DNA from: Mycobacterium angelicum
GTDB taxonomy: Bacteria > Actinomycetota > Actinomycetes > Mycobacteriales > Mycobacteriaceae
NCBI RefSeq assembly: GCF_002086155.1
Contig: NZ_MVHE01000050.1
Span: 1-39,703 of the forward strand
DNA length: 39,703 bases
Direction: 5' to 3'
The position numbers and the translations under genes were made by a program. This document shows positions 10,801 to 18,826 of this stretch, in pieces. The notes under the pieces are model-generated. The model saw only the letters and a list, made by a program, of their open reading frames with translations. It searched no databases and was not told where the DNA came from. Position 1 is the first letter of the stretch. Every line of letters begins with the position of its first letter.

Positions 10801-11252
10801 TCAGCGCCGAGGAGGGCGACTACGCGTTCCAGGCGCTGCTGCGCCACGACCGTGCCTACACGGGTTATGCACCGGTCATCCCGTCGCCGTGGCTGACGGC
10901 CTTCGGGCACCGCAGCCCGTTCGCGGAGATGTTCCAGTCCGCCGGGCAAAGCCGTTCCAGCACAAGCAAATTCCTCATGGAGCTGAACGAGCTGTCGCCC
11001 GAAGAATGGCCGACGCGCCTGCGGCGCATGCTCTCCGAGCAAATCGGCCTGACGCTGCGTCGGACCATCGACGCCGACCGGCTGCTCACCGAATACGGCC
11101 TGGACTCGCTGAGCAGCCAGGAGCTGCGCGCCCACATCGAGGCCGAGACCGGAATACGGGTTACCGCAACCGATATCAACACCACGGTGCGGGGTCTGGC
11201 GGATCTGGTGTGCGAGAAGTTGACCGCCGAGCGTGAGCCCGCGGCGACATGA
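4896..11252 (+). CDS. pks5: Mas/Pks5-like type I polyketide synthase, complete
   Basis: Complete 2118-residue reducing iterative PKS, the usual length for Mas-like enzymes. Domains: KS about 1-425 (Cys177 in DTACSSG; EAHGPGT; KTNFGHTQ), AT about 535-850 (GHSMGES, Ser622; VASH 723-726, methylmalonyl-type), DH about 890-1165 (His928 in DHQVYDATILP), ER about 1425-1740 (NADPH loop TGGVGQAA near 1561), KR about 1760-1975 (TGGLGGLG near 1763, Tyr1904 in GAYAAAN) and ACP about 2020-2110 (GLDSL, Ser2071). There is no thioesterase, as in Mas, so a Pap acyltransferase would be expected; none is in the window. GTG start follows GAGAGGTGAACCACC. The DH segment LPVAVH differs from LPGAAY in the divergent paralogue, and the KS has Pro after the catalytic His-Gly. 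A glycosyltransferase and mmpL follow in the same direction. Confidence 0.95.
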   Translation: MDRKVTPIAVIGMGCRLPGGIESPDQLWEALLRGDDLVTEVPPDRWDVDEYYDPEPGVPGRTVCRWGAFLDNVADFDAEFFGITEKEATAMDPQHRLLLESAWEAIEHGGLAPDTMGGLRAGVFMGLMHDDYQFVHADAQALEGPYGYMGNSFAMGSGRISYALGLHGPAITVDTACSSGLTAIHLACRSLHDGESDVALAGGASVMFEPRKSASGSAIGMLSPTGRCHAFDVAADGFVAGEGCVVVLLKRLPDALADGDRILAVVRGTAANQDGHTVNVVTPSRPAQVEAYRAALAAADVDPTTVGMVEAHGPGTPVGDPIEYASLAEVYGTDGPCALASVKTNFGHTQSAAGALGLMKAVLSLQHGVVPQNLHFSQLPDEFAEIKTNLFVPQEVTPWPATAENQPRRAAVSSYGFSGTNVHAVLEQAPDTAAPATEDTAAGLEGALVFPLSSSSPEGLAESAARLADWVDAQGTDLATSDLAYTLARRRGHRRVRTAVLAATAPELSNALREVAEGETPYLPAVGHDDRGPVWVFSGQGSQWAAMGADLLANEPVFAATIATLEPLIAAESGFSVTEAMTAPEKVTGIDRVQPTIFAMQVALAATMKSYGVQPGAVIGHSMGESAAAVVAGALSLEDGVRVICRRSKLMTRISGSGAMASVELPAQQVLSELVARGVNDAVVAVMASPQSTVIGGATQTVRDLVAIWEERDIMAREVAVDVASHSPQVDPILDDLTEALADLTPLSPEIPYYSATSFDPREEPYCDAYYWADNLRHTVRFAAAVHAALEDGFRVFTELSPHPLLTHAVDQTARSLDIAVAALAGMRREQPLPYGLRGLVGDLYAAGAAVDFSVLYPGGQLVDAPLPAWTHRSLMLTTDGQDSRANGAWTVAVHPLMGAHVRLQEEPERHVWEGEVGTVAQPWLGDHQVYDATILPVAVHCEMALAAARTVLGEASEVRDIRFEQMLLVRDETPIGVTATAVAPGVVEFAVETTQDGERARQASAMLHAAPQTDEDDERPAAKDIAELLASHPESIDGHEIRQWMDERGRRRFGPAFTGLTSVHTPEGPGDTVLAEVAVPGAIRTQQGAYGVHPVLLDACFQAVAVHPSIRNASNGGRLMPLGLRRLRAYGSARTARYCHATVAACGVNIEADLDVLDEHGTVLLAIRGLEIGTGASESNERNRVLNERLLTVEWHQRELPEMNQDDAGTWLLISTSDATELVATELTDALKLHDAQCTTTSWPQQSDHLARAGQLRDQLDAGRFTGVVVLTAPQNGNPDSESPSRGGEYVKHVVRIARELLETLGQSPRFYVVTRNAQAVLEGDRPNLEQGGLRGLLRVISAEHPHMKVTHIDVDDQTGAEQVGRQLLLAELHEDETAWRNDEWYTARLSIAPLRPEERQSTVVQHAEAGMRLRIRTPGDLQTLELAAFDRVPPGPGEIEVAVSASSINFADVLVAFGRYPSFEGEVAELGMDFAGVVTAVGPDVTDHRVGDHVGGFSSGGCWATFVTCDARLAAPLPAGLTDAQAAAVTTAHAAAWYGLHDQARIAAGDRVLIHSATGGVGQAAIAIARAAGAEIYATAGSEQRRAMLRDMGIEHVYDSRTLEFAEQIRRDTDGYGVDIVLNSLTGPAQRAGLELLSIGGRFVEIGKQDVYGNTRLGLLPFRRNLTFHYVDLALMAQSHPQRVANLLGTVYRLVATGELPLPETTHYPLADAATAVRLMSAAEHTGKLVLDVPHDGQSSVVLPPEQAQVFRGDGSYIITGGLGGLGLYFAEKMAAAGCGRIVLTSRSQPNAKAQETIELIRAMGADIAVECGDIADIATAERLVSVATATGLPVRGVLHAAAVFDNAMVENMTDELLDRNWVPKVNGAWNLHQATLEQPLDWFCLFSSAVALLGSPGQGAYAAANSWLDAFTYWRRAQGLPATSIGWALWSDVGRAAAIRAEAGDDAALDVGGEGTAFAYWRDTAISAEEGDYAFQALLRHDRAYTGYAPVIPSPWLTAFGHRSPFAEMFQSAGQSRSSTSKFLMELNELSPEEWPTRLRRMLSEQIGLTLRRTIDADRLLTEYGLDSLSSQELRAHIEAETGIRVTATDINTTVRGLADLVCEKLTAEREPAAT

Positions 11253-11289
11253 CGGTGGCCGATCGAGCCCCAAGAGCCTGGTTCGGCCG

Positions 11290-12606
11290 ATGAAGTTCGT
11301 GCTGGCGGTCCACGGCACCCGTGGAGATGTCGAGCCTTGCGCCGCAATCGGTTTGGAGCTGCGCCGACGAGGGCACGAGGTCGCCATGGCGGTGCCGCCG
11401 AACCTGCTGGGATTCATCGAATCGGTCGGGCTTACCGGCGTGCCGTACGGCCCTGACTCGGTAGCGCAGCTGGACGAGGACATCTTCCGCAACCCGTGGA
11501 AGGTTCGCAGCCCGGCCACTATCTGGCGCGAGGGCGCCGAATACCTCACCTGGGGCTGGGAGGAGATGAGTTCCGCCCTGGTGTCCCTCGCCGACGGGGC
11601 GGACCTGCTCGTGTCCGGCCAGACCTACCAGGGTGTCGTCGCCAATGTCGCTGAGCATTACGGCATTCCGATGGCCGCGCTGCACCACTTCCCGCACCGG
11701 CCCAATGGGCACCTCGTCCCCTACGTGCCCGCTCCTTTGATGCGCTCCACGATGAGGTTGCTCGACTGGCTCTATTGGCGGATGTGCAAGGGCACCGAAA
11801 ACACCCAGCGCCGCCAGCTGGGCCTGGCGCCGACGGCAGTGTCGTCGGCGAATCGGATCGCCGAGCAGTCCTTGGAGATCCAGGCTTACGACGACATCTA
11901 CTTCCCCGGGCTGGCCGCCGAGTGGGGCGACCGGCGGCGGCCGTTCGTCGGAGTGCTGACGTTGGGGCTGCCTACCGAAACCGACGACGAGGTCGCCGAG
12001 TGGATAGCCGCGGGAACGCCGCCGATCTACTTCGGCTGGGGCAGCATGCGGGTCGACTCCCCCGCCGACGCGGTCGCCATGATCAGCGATGTCTGCGCCG
12101 AGTTGGGCGAGCGAGCGTTGATTTGCTCCGGGGTAAGCGATTTCGACGTCGTGACCAAGCATGACAACGTCAAGGTTGTCCCCGCCGTGAACCACTCGGC
12201 CGTGTTTCCCCTGTGCCGCGCGGTGGTCCATCACGGCGGCGCCGGCACCACAGCCGCCGGCATGCGAGCCGGAGTCCCGACATTGGTGCTTTGGATTGCG
12301 GCTGAACAACCGCTCTGGGCGGCCCAAGTGCAACGACTCAAGGTGGGCTTGGCGCGGCGTTTCCCGGCCGCCACGCGCAAATCGCTGGCCAAGAATCTGC
12401 GTACCGTGCTCGCGCCCGAATATCGCATCCGGGCACGCCAGGTGGCCGCTCAGATGACCAAAGCGGCCGACAGCATCACCACCACGGCCGATCTGCTGGA
12501 AGAAACCGCCCGCGCCGGAACGGATCCGGAAACGCAAGGTCACGCAAAGATCACAGTCACGGGCGTGGAATCTGATTCGCCCACCCGAATCAGGCACGAA
12601 ATATAG
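11290..12606 (+). CDS. GT1-family (Gtf/MurG-fold) glycosyltransferase
   Basis: Predicted cytosolic GT-B glycosyltransferase of 438 residues that would transfer a sugar from a nucleotide donor to the growing glycolipid. The N-terminus MKFVLAVHGTRGDVEP is the typical acceptor-domain start of the UGT/Gtf family. The C-terminal donor-binding motif is HHGGAGTTAAGMRAGVPTL, followed by AAEQPLWAAQV. Mycobacterial relatives are the GPL glycosyltransferases and, as I recall, Rv1526c beside M. tuberculosis pks5. ATG 11290 is chosen because the conserved N-terminus starts there; an upstream in-frame GTG at 11233 would add 19 unconserved residues and overlap the PKS. It lies 37 bp after the PKS and 9 bp before mmpL, so co-transcription is likely. 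The sugar transferred cannot be read from sequence. Confidence 0.9.
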   Translation: MKFVLAVHGTRGDVEPCAAIGLELRRRGHEVAMAVPPNLLGFIESVGLTGVPYGPDSVAQLDEDIFRNPWKVRSPATIWREGAEYLTWGWEEMSSALVSLADGADLLVSGQTYQGVVANVAEHYGIPMAALHHFPHRPNGHLVPYVPAPLMRSTMRLLDWLYWRMCKGTENTQRRQLGLAPTAVSSANRIAEQSLEIQAYDDIYFPGLAAEWGDRRRPFVGVLTLGLPTETDDEVAEWIAAGTPPIYFGWGSMRVDSPADAVAMISDVCAELGERALICSGVSDFDVVTKHDNVKVVPAVNHSAVFPLCRAVVHHGGAGTTAAGMRAGVPTLVLWIAAEQPLWAAQVQRLKVGLARRFPAATRKSLAKNLRTVLAPEYRIRARQVAAQMTKAADSITTTADLLEETARAGTDPETQGHAKITVTGVESDSPTRIRHEI

Positions 12607-12615
12607 GGTTGACAA

Positions 12616-15600
12616 GTGCCGGAACATCAGCGTTCGCACGACGAGGCCAAGCCGGGGGGAATCTTCGACCGGCTGGGGCAACTGGTCGTCCGGTGGCCGC
12701 TGTTAGTTATCGGTGCCTGGATCGCTGTGGTCGCCGCGATGGCGCTGACACTTCCGCCGCTGGCGGTGCAGGCCGCAAAACGCGAGCAGGCCCCGTTGCC
12801 GGCCGACGCGCCGGTGATGAAAGTTACCCGCGAAATGGGCAAGGCGTTCAAGGAAACAGGTGGGGGTTCCCTCCTGATGATCGTCTTGACCAACGAGAAG
12901 GGTCTCACCCCCGAGGACGAGGAGACCTACCGCAAACTGGTCGACAACTTGCACCAGAACACGCAGGACAAGATGTCGGTACAGGACTTCCTCAGCCAGC
13001 CGGCTGTTCGCGAAGTCATGGAGAGCAAGGACAAGAAGGCCTGGATTCTCCCGGTCAATTTCCCTGGCGACGGGGCCGCCCCGGAAACTCAGACGGCACT
13101 GCTGCACGTCGCTGACATCGCCAAGAAAACCGTCGCCGGAACCACGCTGACGTCCTACCTGAGTGGGCCGGTTGCCACCATCTACGACCTGAAAGTCCAC
13201 AGCGAAGAAGACGTCAAGCTCATCGAGATCGGCACCGTCGTCAGCGTGCTGGTCATTCTGATGATCGTTTACCGAAATATCGTGACGATGCTGGTGCCAC
13301 TGGCCACCATCGGTTTGTCGGTGGCCGGCGCGCAGGGCGTCCTGTCCGGTCTGGCCGAAGTGGGCATGCCGGTGAACTTGCAGGCCCTCATCTTCATGAG
13401 CGCGGTGATGATCGGGGCCGGCACCGACTACGCCGTCTTCTTGATCAGCCGCTACCACGACTACGTGCGTCACGGTGAGACGTCCGATGTGGCCGTCAAG
13501 AAGGCGTTGATGTCGATCGGCAAGGTGATCGCCGCTTCGGCGGCAACCGTGGCGGTCACGTTCATGGCGATGGTGTTCACCAAGCTGGAGGTGTTTTCGG
13601 CCGTCGGGCCGGCGATTTCGGTCTCGATCGTGGTGTCGCTGGTGGCCGCGGTTACCCTGCTCCCCGCGATTCTCGTCCTGATCGGGCGGCGCGGCTGGAT
13701 CAAGCCGCGAAAGGACCTGACCTCTCGTTTCTGGCGTATTTCCGGAACGCGCATTGTGCGCCGGCCCAAGAGCCACCTGGTGGCGAGTCTGATCGTGCTC
13801 GCGATCCTGGCGAGCAGTGCGGGGCTGATTCAGTTCAACTACGACGATCTCAAGACCGTGCCGCAGGACACTCCAAGCGTTATGGGGTACAAGGCGATGG
13901 ATCGCCACTTCCCGCAGAATTCGATGACGCCGATGATGCTGTTCGTCCAGGCACCCGTCGACCTGCGAACACCGGCCGCTCTTGCCGACCTCGAGATGAT
14001 GGCCCACCGGGTCAGCCAACTGCCCGACATCGTGATGGTGCGGGGTCTGACCCGGCCCAACGGAGAACCGCTGGAGCAGACCAAGGTGTCCTTCCAGGCG
14101 GGTGAAGTCGGCGGCAAACTCAACGAGGCCTCCGACGCGATCGCCACCCACGGGGGCGACCTGGATACGTTGGCCGGCGGTGCCCACCAATTGGCGAATG
14201 CCCTGGCCCAGGTTCGCGATCAAGTCAACGGGGCCGTCGCGAGCGCCAGCGGACTGGTCGGCACGCTGCAGGCGATGGTGGTCCTGATCGGTGGCGACAA
14301 GACGATCCAGCAGCTCGACAAGGCGTCCAATTACGTCGGCCGAATGCGCGCGCTCGGCACCAACTTGAGCGGGACCATCGCGGATGCCGAACAGACCGCG
14401 GTCTGGGCCAACCCGATGGTGACGGCCCTCAATTCCAGCCCCACCTGCAATAAGGACCCCGCGTGCGTGCGCTCGCGCGCTCAGCTCTCGGCGATTGTCG
14501 AGGCCAACAACAACGGTCTGCTCAAGTCGATCGCGGCGCTGGCCGTCACCCTGCAGCAGACGAAGGAATACCAGACCCTCGCTGAGACGGTGGGCAAACT
14601 GGACGACCAGCTGAGGCAAGTCGTCCAACTTCTCAAAGACGTCAACGGCCTGCCCGCCAAGCTGGCCCAAATGCAGGCCGGCGCGAATGCCCTTGCCGAA
14701 GGCAGTGCCGCGCTGGCCGAAGGCGTGCAGCAATTGGTCGACCAGACCAAGAAGATGGGCTCCGGCCTCAACGAGGCCTCCGCATTCCTGCTCGGCATGA
14801 AGCACGACGCGAGCAAGCCGTCGATGGCGGGCTTCAACATTCCGCCGCAGATCATGACCCGCGACGAATTCAAAAAAGGCGCGGCGATCTTCCTGTCGGC
14901 CGACGGGCACGCAGCGCGATATCTTGTCCAGAGCGCGCTCAACCCGTTCACCACCCAAGCGATGGATCAGATCAACAAGATTGTCGCTGAAGCAAACTCG
15001 ACGAAACCGAACACCGAACTGAAGGACGCCACGATCGAAGTGGCGGGTATCCCCACCGGCCTTCGGGACACCCGCGACTACTACAACGGCGACATCCGGT
15101 TCATCGTCATCGCGACCATCATCATCGTGTTCCTGATTCTGGCCATCCTGCTGAAAGCCATCGTCGCGCCGCTGTATCTCATCGGTTCGGTGCTGGTTTC
15201 CTATATGTCGGCTCTAGGTCTCGGCGTCATCGTGTTTCAGCTGATATTGGGTCAGCAAATGCACTGGAGCCTGCCCGGGCTGTCATTCATTTTGTTGGTC
15301 GCGGTCGGCGCCGACTACAACATGCTGCTCATCTCGCGGATCCGGGACGAGTCACCACATGGCGTGCGCGTCGGCGTCATCCGCACGGTGGGTTCGACCG
15401 GCGGTGTGATCACGTCGGCGGGCCTTATCTTCGCCGCGTCGATGTTCGGTCTGCTGGTCGCCAGCATCAACACGATGGCCCAGGCCGGGTTCACCATCGG
15501 CATCGGGATTGTGCTCGACACGTTCCTGGTGCGCACCGTTACCGTGCCGGCCCTGGCCGCGCTGATCGGCCAGGCCAACTGGTGGCCTTCGAAACTCGGC

Positions 15601-16173
15601 ACGAACAACAACCGCCGGTTCAAGCCCCAGCCGCCCTGGGTGCGCAAGCTCAACCGCCGGGTGCCGTGGGCGAAGCACATTCCCGGCCTGGCACTGCGGA
15701 CCCCCCCACCGATGCCGCCGGTGAAGCGGGTAGCACCGGCGGCGAGACCGTCCGGCGGCGTCCCGGTCGTTGTCAAGGGCCTGCCGATGACCAAGCTGGA
15801 TTTCCCAATCCTGTTCAAGGACAACGGCAAAACCCCGCTCTACGACCTGGGCGGCCACGCGTTGCCATTGTTCGGGCCTGTCGGCCTGCCGCAACTCAGC
15901 GAAGATATGCGCAAGAAGGCAAAAAAGAAGGCGGCGGCGAAACCCAAGAGCACCGGGGGCAACGGCGGGCAGCCGGCCGAGGTAGCGGCCGAGCAGCCAC
16001 TACCGCTGTTCAGCCTGGTGGGCGGACCACACAATGGGCATGGCCACGCCAACGAGTCCGTCGACGATCTGGCAACTCATGCGCTGCCGCTGTTCGGCCC
16101 AAACCCCCGGCCCGCCAACGGCTTTGGCCACACCAATGGCCACACCAATGGCAACGGCGCCGCGCACGACTAA
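12616..16173 (+). CDS. mmpL12: MmpL12-like RND transporter with long C-terminal tail
   Basis: Inner-membrane MmpL transporter of 1185 residues, likely the LOS or lipid-precursor exporter. It shows the two-fold RND layout: a first membrane segment near residue 30, a periplasmic domain, helices containing GAGTDYAVFLISRYHDY (about 266-282), a second periplasmic domain about 400-790 with a helical, probably coiled-coil, stretch, then helices containing VGADYNMLLISRIRDE near 896. After the last helix (about residue 975) comes an unusually long hydrophilic tail of about 200 residues with a Lys/Ala-rich stretch, three LPLF motifs (near 1083, 1129 and 1157) and a GHTNGHTNGNG end. GTG start is 9 bp after the glycosyltransferase stop. 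It is convergent with fadD25, with only 21 bp between the stops. Confidence 0.93.
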   Translation: MPEHQRSHDEAKPGGIFDRLGQLVVRWPLLVIGAWIAVVAAMALTLPPLAVQAAKREQAPLPADAPVMKVTREMGKAFKETGGGSLLMIVLTNEKGLTPEDEETYRKLVDNLHQNTQDKMSVQDFLSQPAVREVMESKDKKAWILPVNFPGDGAAPETQTALLHVADIAKKTVAGTTLTSYLSGPVATIYDLKVHSEEDVKLIEIGTVVSVLVILMIVYRNIVTMLVPLATIGLSVAGAQGVLSGLAEVGMPVNLQALIFMSAVMIGAGTDYAVFLISRYHDYVRHGETSDVAVKKALMSIGKVIAASAATVAVTFMAMVFTKLEVFSAVGPAISVSIVVSLVAAVTLLPAILVLIGRRGWIKPRKDLTSRFWRISGTRIVRRPKSHLVASLIVLAILASSAGLIQFNYDDLKTVPQDTPSVMGYKAMDRHFPQNSMTPMMLFVQAPVDLRTPAALADLEMMAHRVSQLPDIVMVRGLTRPNGEPLEQTKVSFQAGEVGGKLNEASDAIATHGGDLDTLAGGAHQLANALAQVRDQVNGAVASASGLVGTLQAMVVLIGGDKTIQQLDKASNYVGRMRALGTNLSGTIADAEQTAVWANPMVTALNSSPTCNKDPACVRSRAQLSAIVEANNNGLLKSIAALAVTLQQTKEYQTLAETVGKLDDQLRQVVQLLKDVNGLPAKLAQMQAGANALAEGSAALAEGVQQLVDQTKKMGSGLNEASAFLLGMKHDASKPSMAGFNIPPQIMTRDEFKKGAAIFLSADGHAARYLVQSALNPFTTQAMDQINKIVAEANSTKPNTELKDATIEVAGIPTGLRDTRDYYNGDIRFIVIATIIIVFLILAILLKAIVAPLYLIGSVLVSYMSALGLGVIVFQLILGQQMHWSLPGLSFILLVAVGADYNMLLISRIRDESPHGVRVGVIRTVGSTGGVITSAGLIFAASMFGLLVASINTMAQAGFTIGIGIVLDTFLVRTVTVPALAALIGQANWWPSKLGTNNNRRFKPQPPWVRKLNRRVPWAKHIPGLALRTPPPMPPVKRVAPAARPSGGVPVVVKGLPMTKLDFPILFKDNGKTPLYDLGGHALPLFGPVGLPQLSEDMRKKAKKKAAAKPKSTGGNGGQPAEVAAEQPLPLFSLVGGPHNGHGHANESVDDLATHALPLFGPNPRPANGFGHTNGHTNGNGAAHD

Positions 16174-16194
16174 GCAGCCACACGGCTACGCGTC

Positions 16195-17946
16195 CTACGC
16201 GTCTAAGCGGGTGAACTCCTCGCGGCGGTACAGCTCGACGCACTGCGCACGCCGGATCTTGCCGCTCGTGGTGATCGGAATGGAACCCGGGGACACCAGC
16301 ACCAGATCCGCCACACTGAGGCCATGAGACTTCGAAATCGCCGACGTCACTTCGCGTTTCACTAAGCCGAGTCGCTCGGCCGCCTCTTCGTCGGACTCGT
16401 CCTTCTTCTTGAGCTCGATTATGGCGACCAGCTTCTCGGCTCCGTCCTGGGGAACGGCAATCGCCGCACACCGGCCCGGATTGATCTCCTGGATGGTCGC
16501 CTCGATGTCGTCGGGTGAGTGGTTGCGCCCGTACACGATCAGCAGGTCCTTGATGCGGCCCAGAATGAACAGCTCGCCGTCGGAGAGAAAGCCCGAATCC
16601 CCCGTCCTGAGCCACGGCCCCTCGGGAGTGCCGGGCGACGGGTTGACGATCTTGGCGTTGAAGGTGCGCTCCGACAACTCCGGCTTCTGCCAGTAGCCGG
16701 CGGCGACGTGCTCGCCATGCACCCAGATTTCGCCCACCGTCCCTTCCGGGCATTCGATGCAGGTGTCGGGGTCGACGATATACGCCAGCTGGGTGTCCAC
16801 CACGCCGTAGCTGACTAGTTGTGTGGCGCTTTCACTTTCGGTCTTCTCGGCCCGGCCCTCGGGCAACTGCTCGGAATCGAAGCTGACGACTTTCGGTGGT
16901 TCACCGGCTTTGCGAGTCGCCACGTAGACCGTCGTCTCCGCCATGCCATAGGAGGGACGTAGCGCCCTCGCGTCGAATCCGAAGGGGGCGAACCGGTCGA
17001 TGAATCGCTTCAGGGTCACCGGCTGCACCCGTTCGCTGCCGTTGAGGATGCTATGGACACCGCTCAGGTCGAAACCGGCCATATCTTCGTCTTTGGTTTT
17101 GCGCGACGCCAAATCGTATGCGAAGTTCGGCGCGGCCGAGAAAGCAAGTGTGTTGGTGGCCAACATTTGCATCCACCGGGCCGGTCGCTGCAGGAATCCA
17201 ACGGGGCTGGTCAGTTTGGCCGGCATACCCGCCAACACCGGCACAATGATCCCCAATACGAAACCCATGTCGTGATAAAACGGCAGCCACGAAACGACCG
17301 TCGATCCGGGCGGGGCAACCTTTCCGTAGACCCCGTAGTAACCGGACATGATTTGCTCGAAATTGGCGAACAGATTCTTATTCGACACCATTACGCCGGC
17401 CGGTGTGCGGGTAGATCCGGAAGTGTACTGCAAATACAGGGTTTCGGACCTGTCCCTGCTGCTGCCGCGGGATCCCGGGCCGGGCCTTCCGTCCAGATCC
17501 AAGCGGTCGACGTCGATTACCGTTGCCGTCCTTTGACCAGCCTGCGGCTCCAGATACGGGTCGACGAATTCGCGCACCGAGGATGTCGTGAGGATCAAAG
17601 CGGGCGAGGTATCGGCCAACACGGATGTGGTGCGCTCGTCGGCGGCGCCGCCATACGGAACCGAAAGCGGCACTGCGATAGTCGCGGCCTCCAGCGAAGC
17701 AAGAAAACTGACGATGTATTCGAGTCCCTGCGGCGCAAGAATTACCGCACGATCACCGGCCGCGGCATTTTCCCTGAGCTGTCCGGCCAGGTTTAGCGTG
17801 CGCCGATATAACTGCGACCACGTCAGCGATTCTTCGACACCGTCCCATGACTGGTCGTAATCGATATAGGTAAATGCGGTGTCGTTCGGCTGCATGCTCG
17901 CGCGCTCGCGCAGCACAGAAGAAATTGAGGATTCAGCCACGGACAT
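16195..17946 (-). CDS. fadD25: FadD25-like long-chain fatty acyl-AMP ligase (FAAL)
   Basis: Adenylating enzyme of 583 residues that would convert a fatty acid to acyl-AMP for loading on the PKS or its partners. Adenylate-forming motifs are clear: YLQYTSGSTRTPAGVMVSN (P-loop), SYGMAETT, LRTGDSGFL and GRIKDLLIVYGRNHSPDDIE; the C-terminus has SGKIRRAQCVELYRREEF. The length matches the mycobacterial FAAL class as I remember it (FadD25, 583 residues). ATG 17946 is preferred because GAAGG lies about 7 bases upstream and SISSVLRERA is the usual FAAL N-terminus; an in-frame start at 18045 would add 33 unconserved residues. It is divergent from the first tetR gene, so the shared intergenic region is a plausible control point. 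Confidence 0.93.
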   Translation of the reverse strand: MSVAESSISSVLRERASMQPNDTAFTYIDYDQSWDGVEESLTWSQLYRRTLNLAGQLRENAAAGDRAVILAPQGLEYIVSFLASLEAATIAVPLSVPYGGAADERTTSVLADTSPALILTTSSVREFVDPYLEPQAGQRTATVIDVDRLDLDGRPGPGSRGSSRDRSETLYLQYTSGSTRTPAGVMVSNKNLFANFEQIMSGYYGVYGKVAPPGSTVVSWLPFYHDMGFVLGIIVPVLAGMPAKLTSPVGFLQRPARWMQMLATNTLAFSAAPNFAYDLASRKTKDEDMAGFDLSGVHSILNGSERVQPVTLKRFIDRFAPFGFDARALRPSYGMAETTVYVATRKAGEPPKVVSFDSEQLPEGRAEKTESESATQLVSYGVVDTQLAYIVDPDTCIECPEGTVGEIWVHGEHVAAGYWQKPELSERTFNAKIVNPSPGTPEGPWLRTGDSGFLSDGELFILGRIKDLLIVYGRNHSPDDIEATIQEINPGRCAAIAVPQDGAEKLVAIIELKKKDESDEEAAERLGLVKREVTSAISKSHGLSVADLVLVSPGSIPITTSGKIRRAQCVELYRREEFTRLDA

Positions 17947-18178
17947 CAGACTACCTTCGCTAGGAATGTTTCTCTTGAGAACCGGGAACCGGCCGGCACG
18001 CCGCCCCGGTGTCCCCCCAGTACCAGACCTTGTGTCTGACACCATCTCCCGCCGTCATGGCGTGAGTAAGTACTTTACCGGTGCCAGCCGGCACGCACAC
18101 ATGGATCAGGGGGCCAGTGGCAAGAGGCGGCACACCGAATCTTTCATGTCCTTTGCAGCACACGCCAAACCTGATTTG
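17947..18178. promoter_or_regulatory. fadD25 / tetR divergent intergenic region with palindromes
   Basis: This 232 bp region carries the promoters of fadD25 (minus) and the first tetR gene (plus). Palindromes seen: GTGTCTGACAC (18032-18042, perfect with one central base), overlapping CAGAC-5-GTCTG (18024-18038); AAGTACTT (18068-18075, within GTAAGTACTTTAC); and GTGCC-4-GGCAC just after it. TetR proteins bind such palindromes, so one may be the operator. That is inference, and the individual palindromes are short. Confidence 0.4.
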
Positions 18179-18826
18179 ATGTACCTAGCCATGGATACTA
18201 AAGAGACGGACGAGCCCAAGAGGCGCAGCTACGAGATGCGGGCCCGTCGGGAGGCCACTCAAGCAACTCACGAGGCGATCGTGCAAGCAGCGGTCGATTC
18301 CGTCATCGCGGAGCGATCCCTGGCGATCACTCTGAACACGATCGCCGATCGCGCCGGCGTCTCGGTCAAGACCCTGCTGCGGCACTTCGGCACGCGGGAG
18401 CCACTGATCGCGGCGGCCTGGGCACGCATCCACCAGGACGTGATCGTCGAGCGCACCACGCCCCCCGAGGACGCAGACGAGGCGCTGCGGGTGCTGCTCG
18501 AGCATTACGAGCATCGCGGCGACATGATGTTGGGCCTGCTCAGCGAGGAAGGCGACGACCCGAGGGCACGCATAATGTGCGACACCGGGCGGATGGAGCA
18601 TCGCAGATGGGTGCAGGAAGTGTTCGCGGGCAGATTGCCCAAGCAGCCCGCGGCGCGTTCTCGCGTGGTTGACGCGCTGGTGGTGGCCACCGACTTGTAC
18701 AGCTGGAAGCTGCTGCGGCGCGATCGCGATCTCGGCATTGAAGATGTTTTCGACCGGATACAGCTCATGACCGACGGCGTGCTACGCACCGCGGCCCAAG
18801 ATGCCGCCGAAACTCCGCGTCCATAG
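18179..18826 (+). CDS. TetR-family transcriptional regulator, copy 1
   Basis: TetR-type repressor of about 215 residues. The N-terminal helix-turn-helix is at about 25-75 (TLNTIADRAGVSVKTLLRHFGTREPLIAAAW); the C-terminal ligand-binding half is less conserved and ends in SWKLLRRDRDLG. It is a clear paralogue of the next gene: both begin MYLAMDTKET and share RSYEMRAR/RTYEMRAR, ATHEAIVQAA and RSRVVDALVVATD. The start is placed at MYLA because the match with the paralogue begins there; ATG 18191 (MDTKE) is possible. No Shine-Dalgarno sequence is visible. It is divergent from fadD25, which makes fadD25 a likely target. The ligand is unknown. Confidence 0.85.
   Translation: MYLAMDTKETDEPKRRSYEMRARREATQATHEAIVQAAVDSVIAERSLAITLNTIADRAGVSVKTLLRHFGTREPLIAAAWARIHQDVIVERTTPPEDADEALRVLLEHYEHRGDMMLGLLSEEGDDPRARIMCDTGRMEHRRWVQEVFAGRLPKQPAARSRVVDALVVATDLYSWKLLRRDRDLGIEDVFDRIQLMTDGVLRTAAQDAAETPRP

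Noticed and set aside
12703..14958. A 751-codon open frame antisense to mmpL12, and similar long antisense frames over both PKS genes (for example 4962-6029 and 8820-10148).
   Set aside because: The opposite strand encodes full, motif-rich proteins. Long antisense frames are expected where third positions are nearly all G or C, and their translations show no domain.
16174..16194. Near-direct repeat CTACGCGTC between the mmpL12 and fadD25 stops as a regulatory site.
   Set aside because: Only about nine bases repeated twice in 21 bp, partly inside the fadD25 end; chance is likely.
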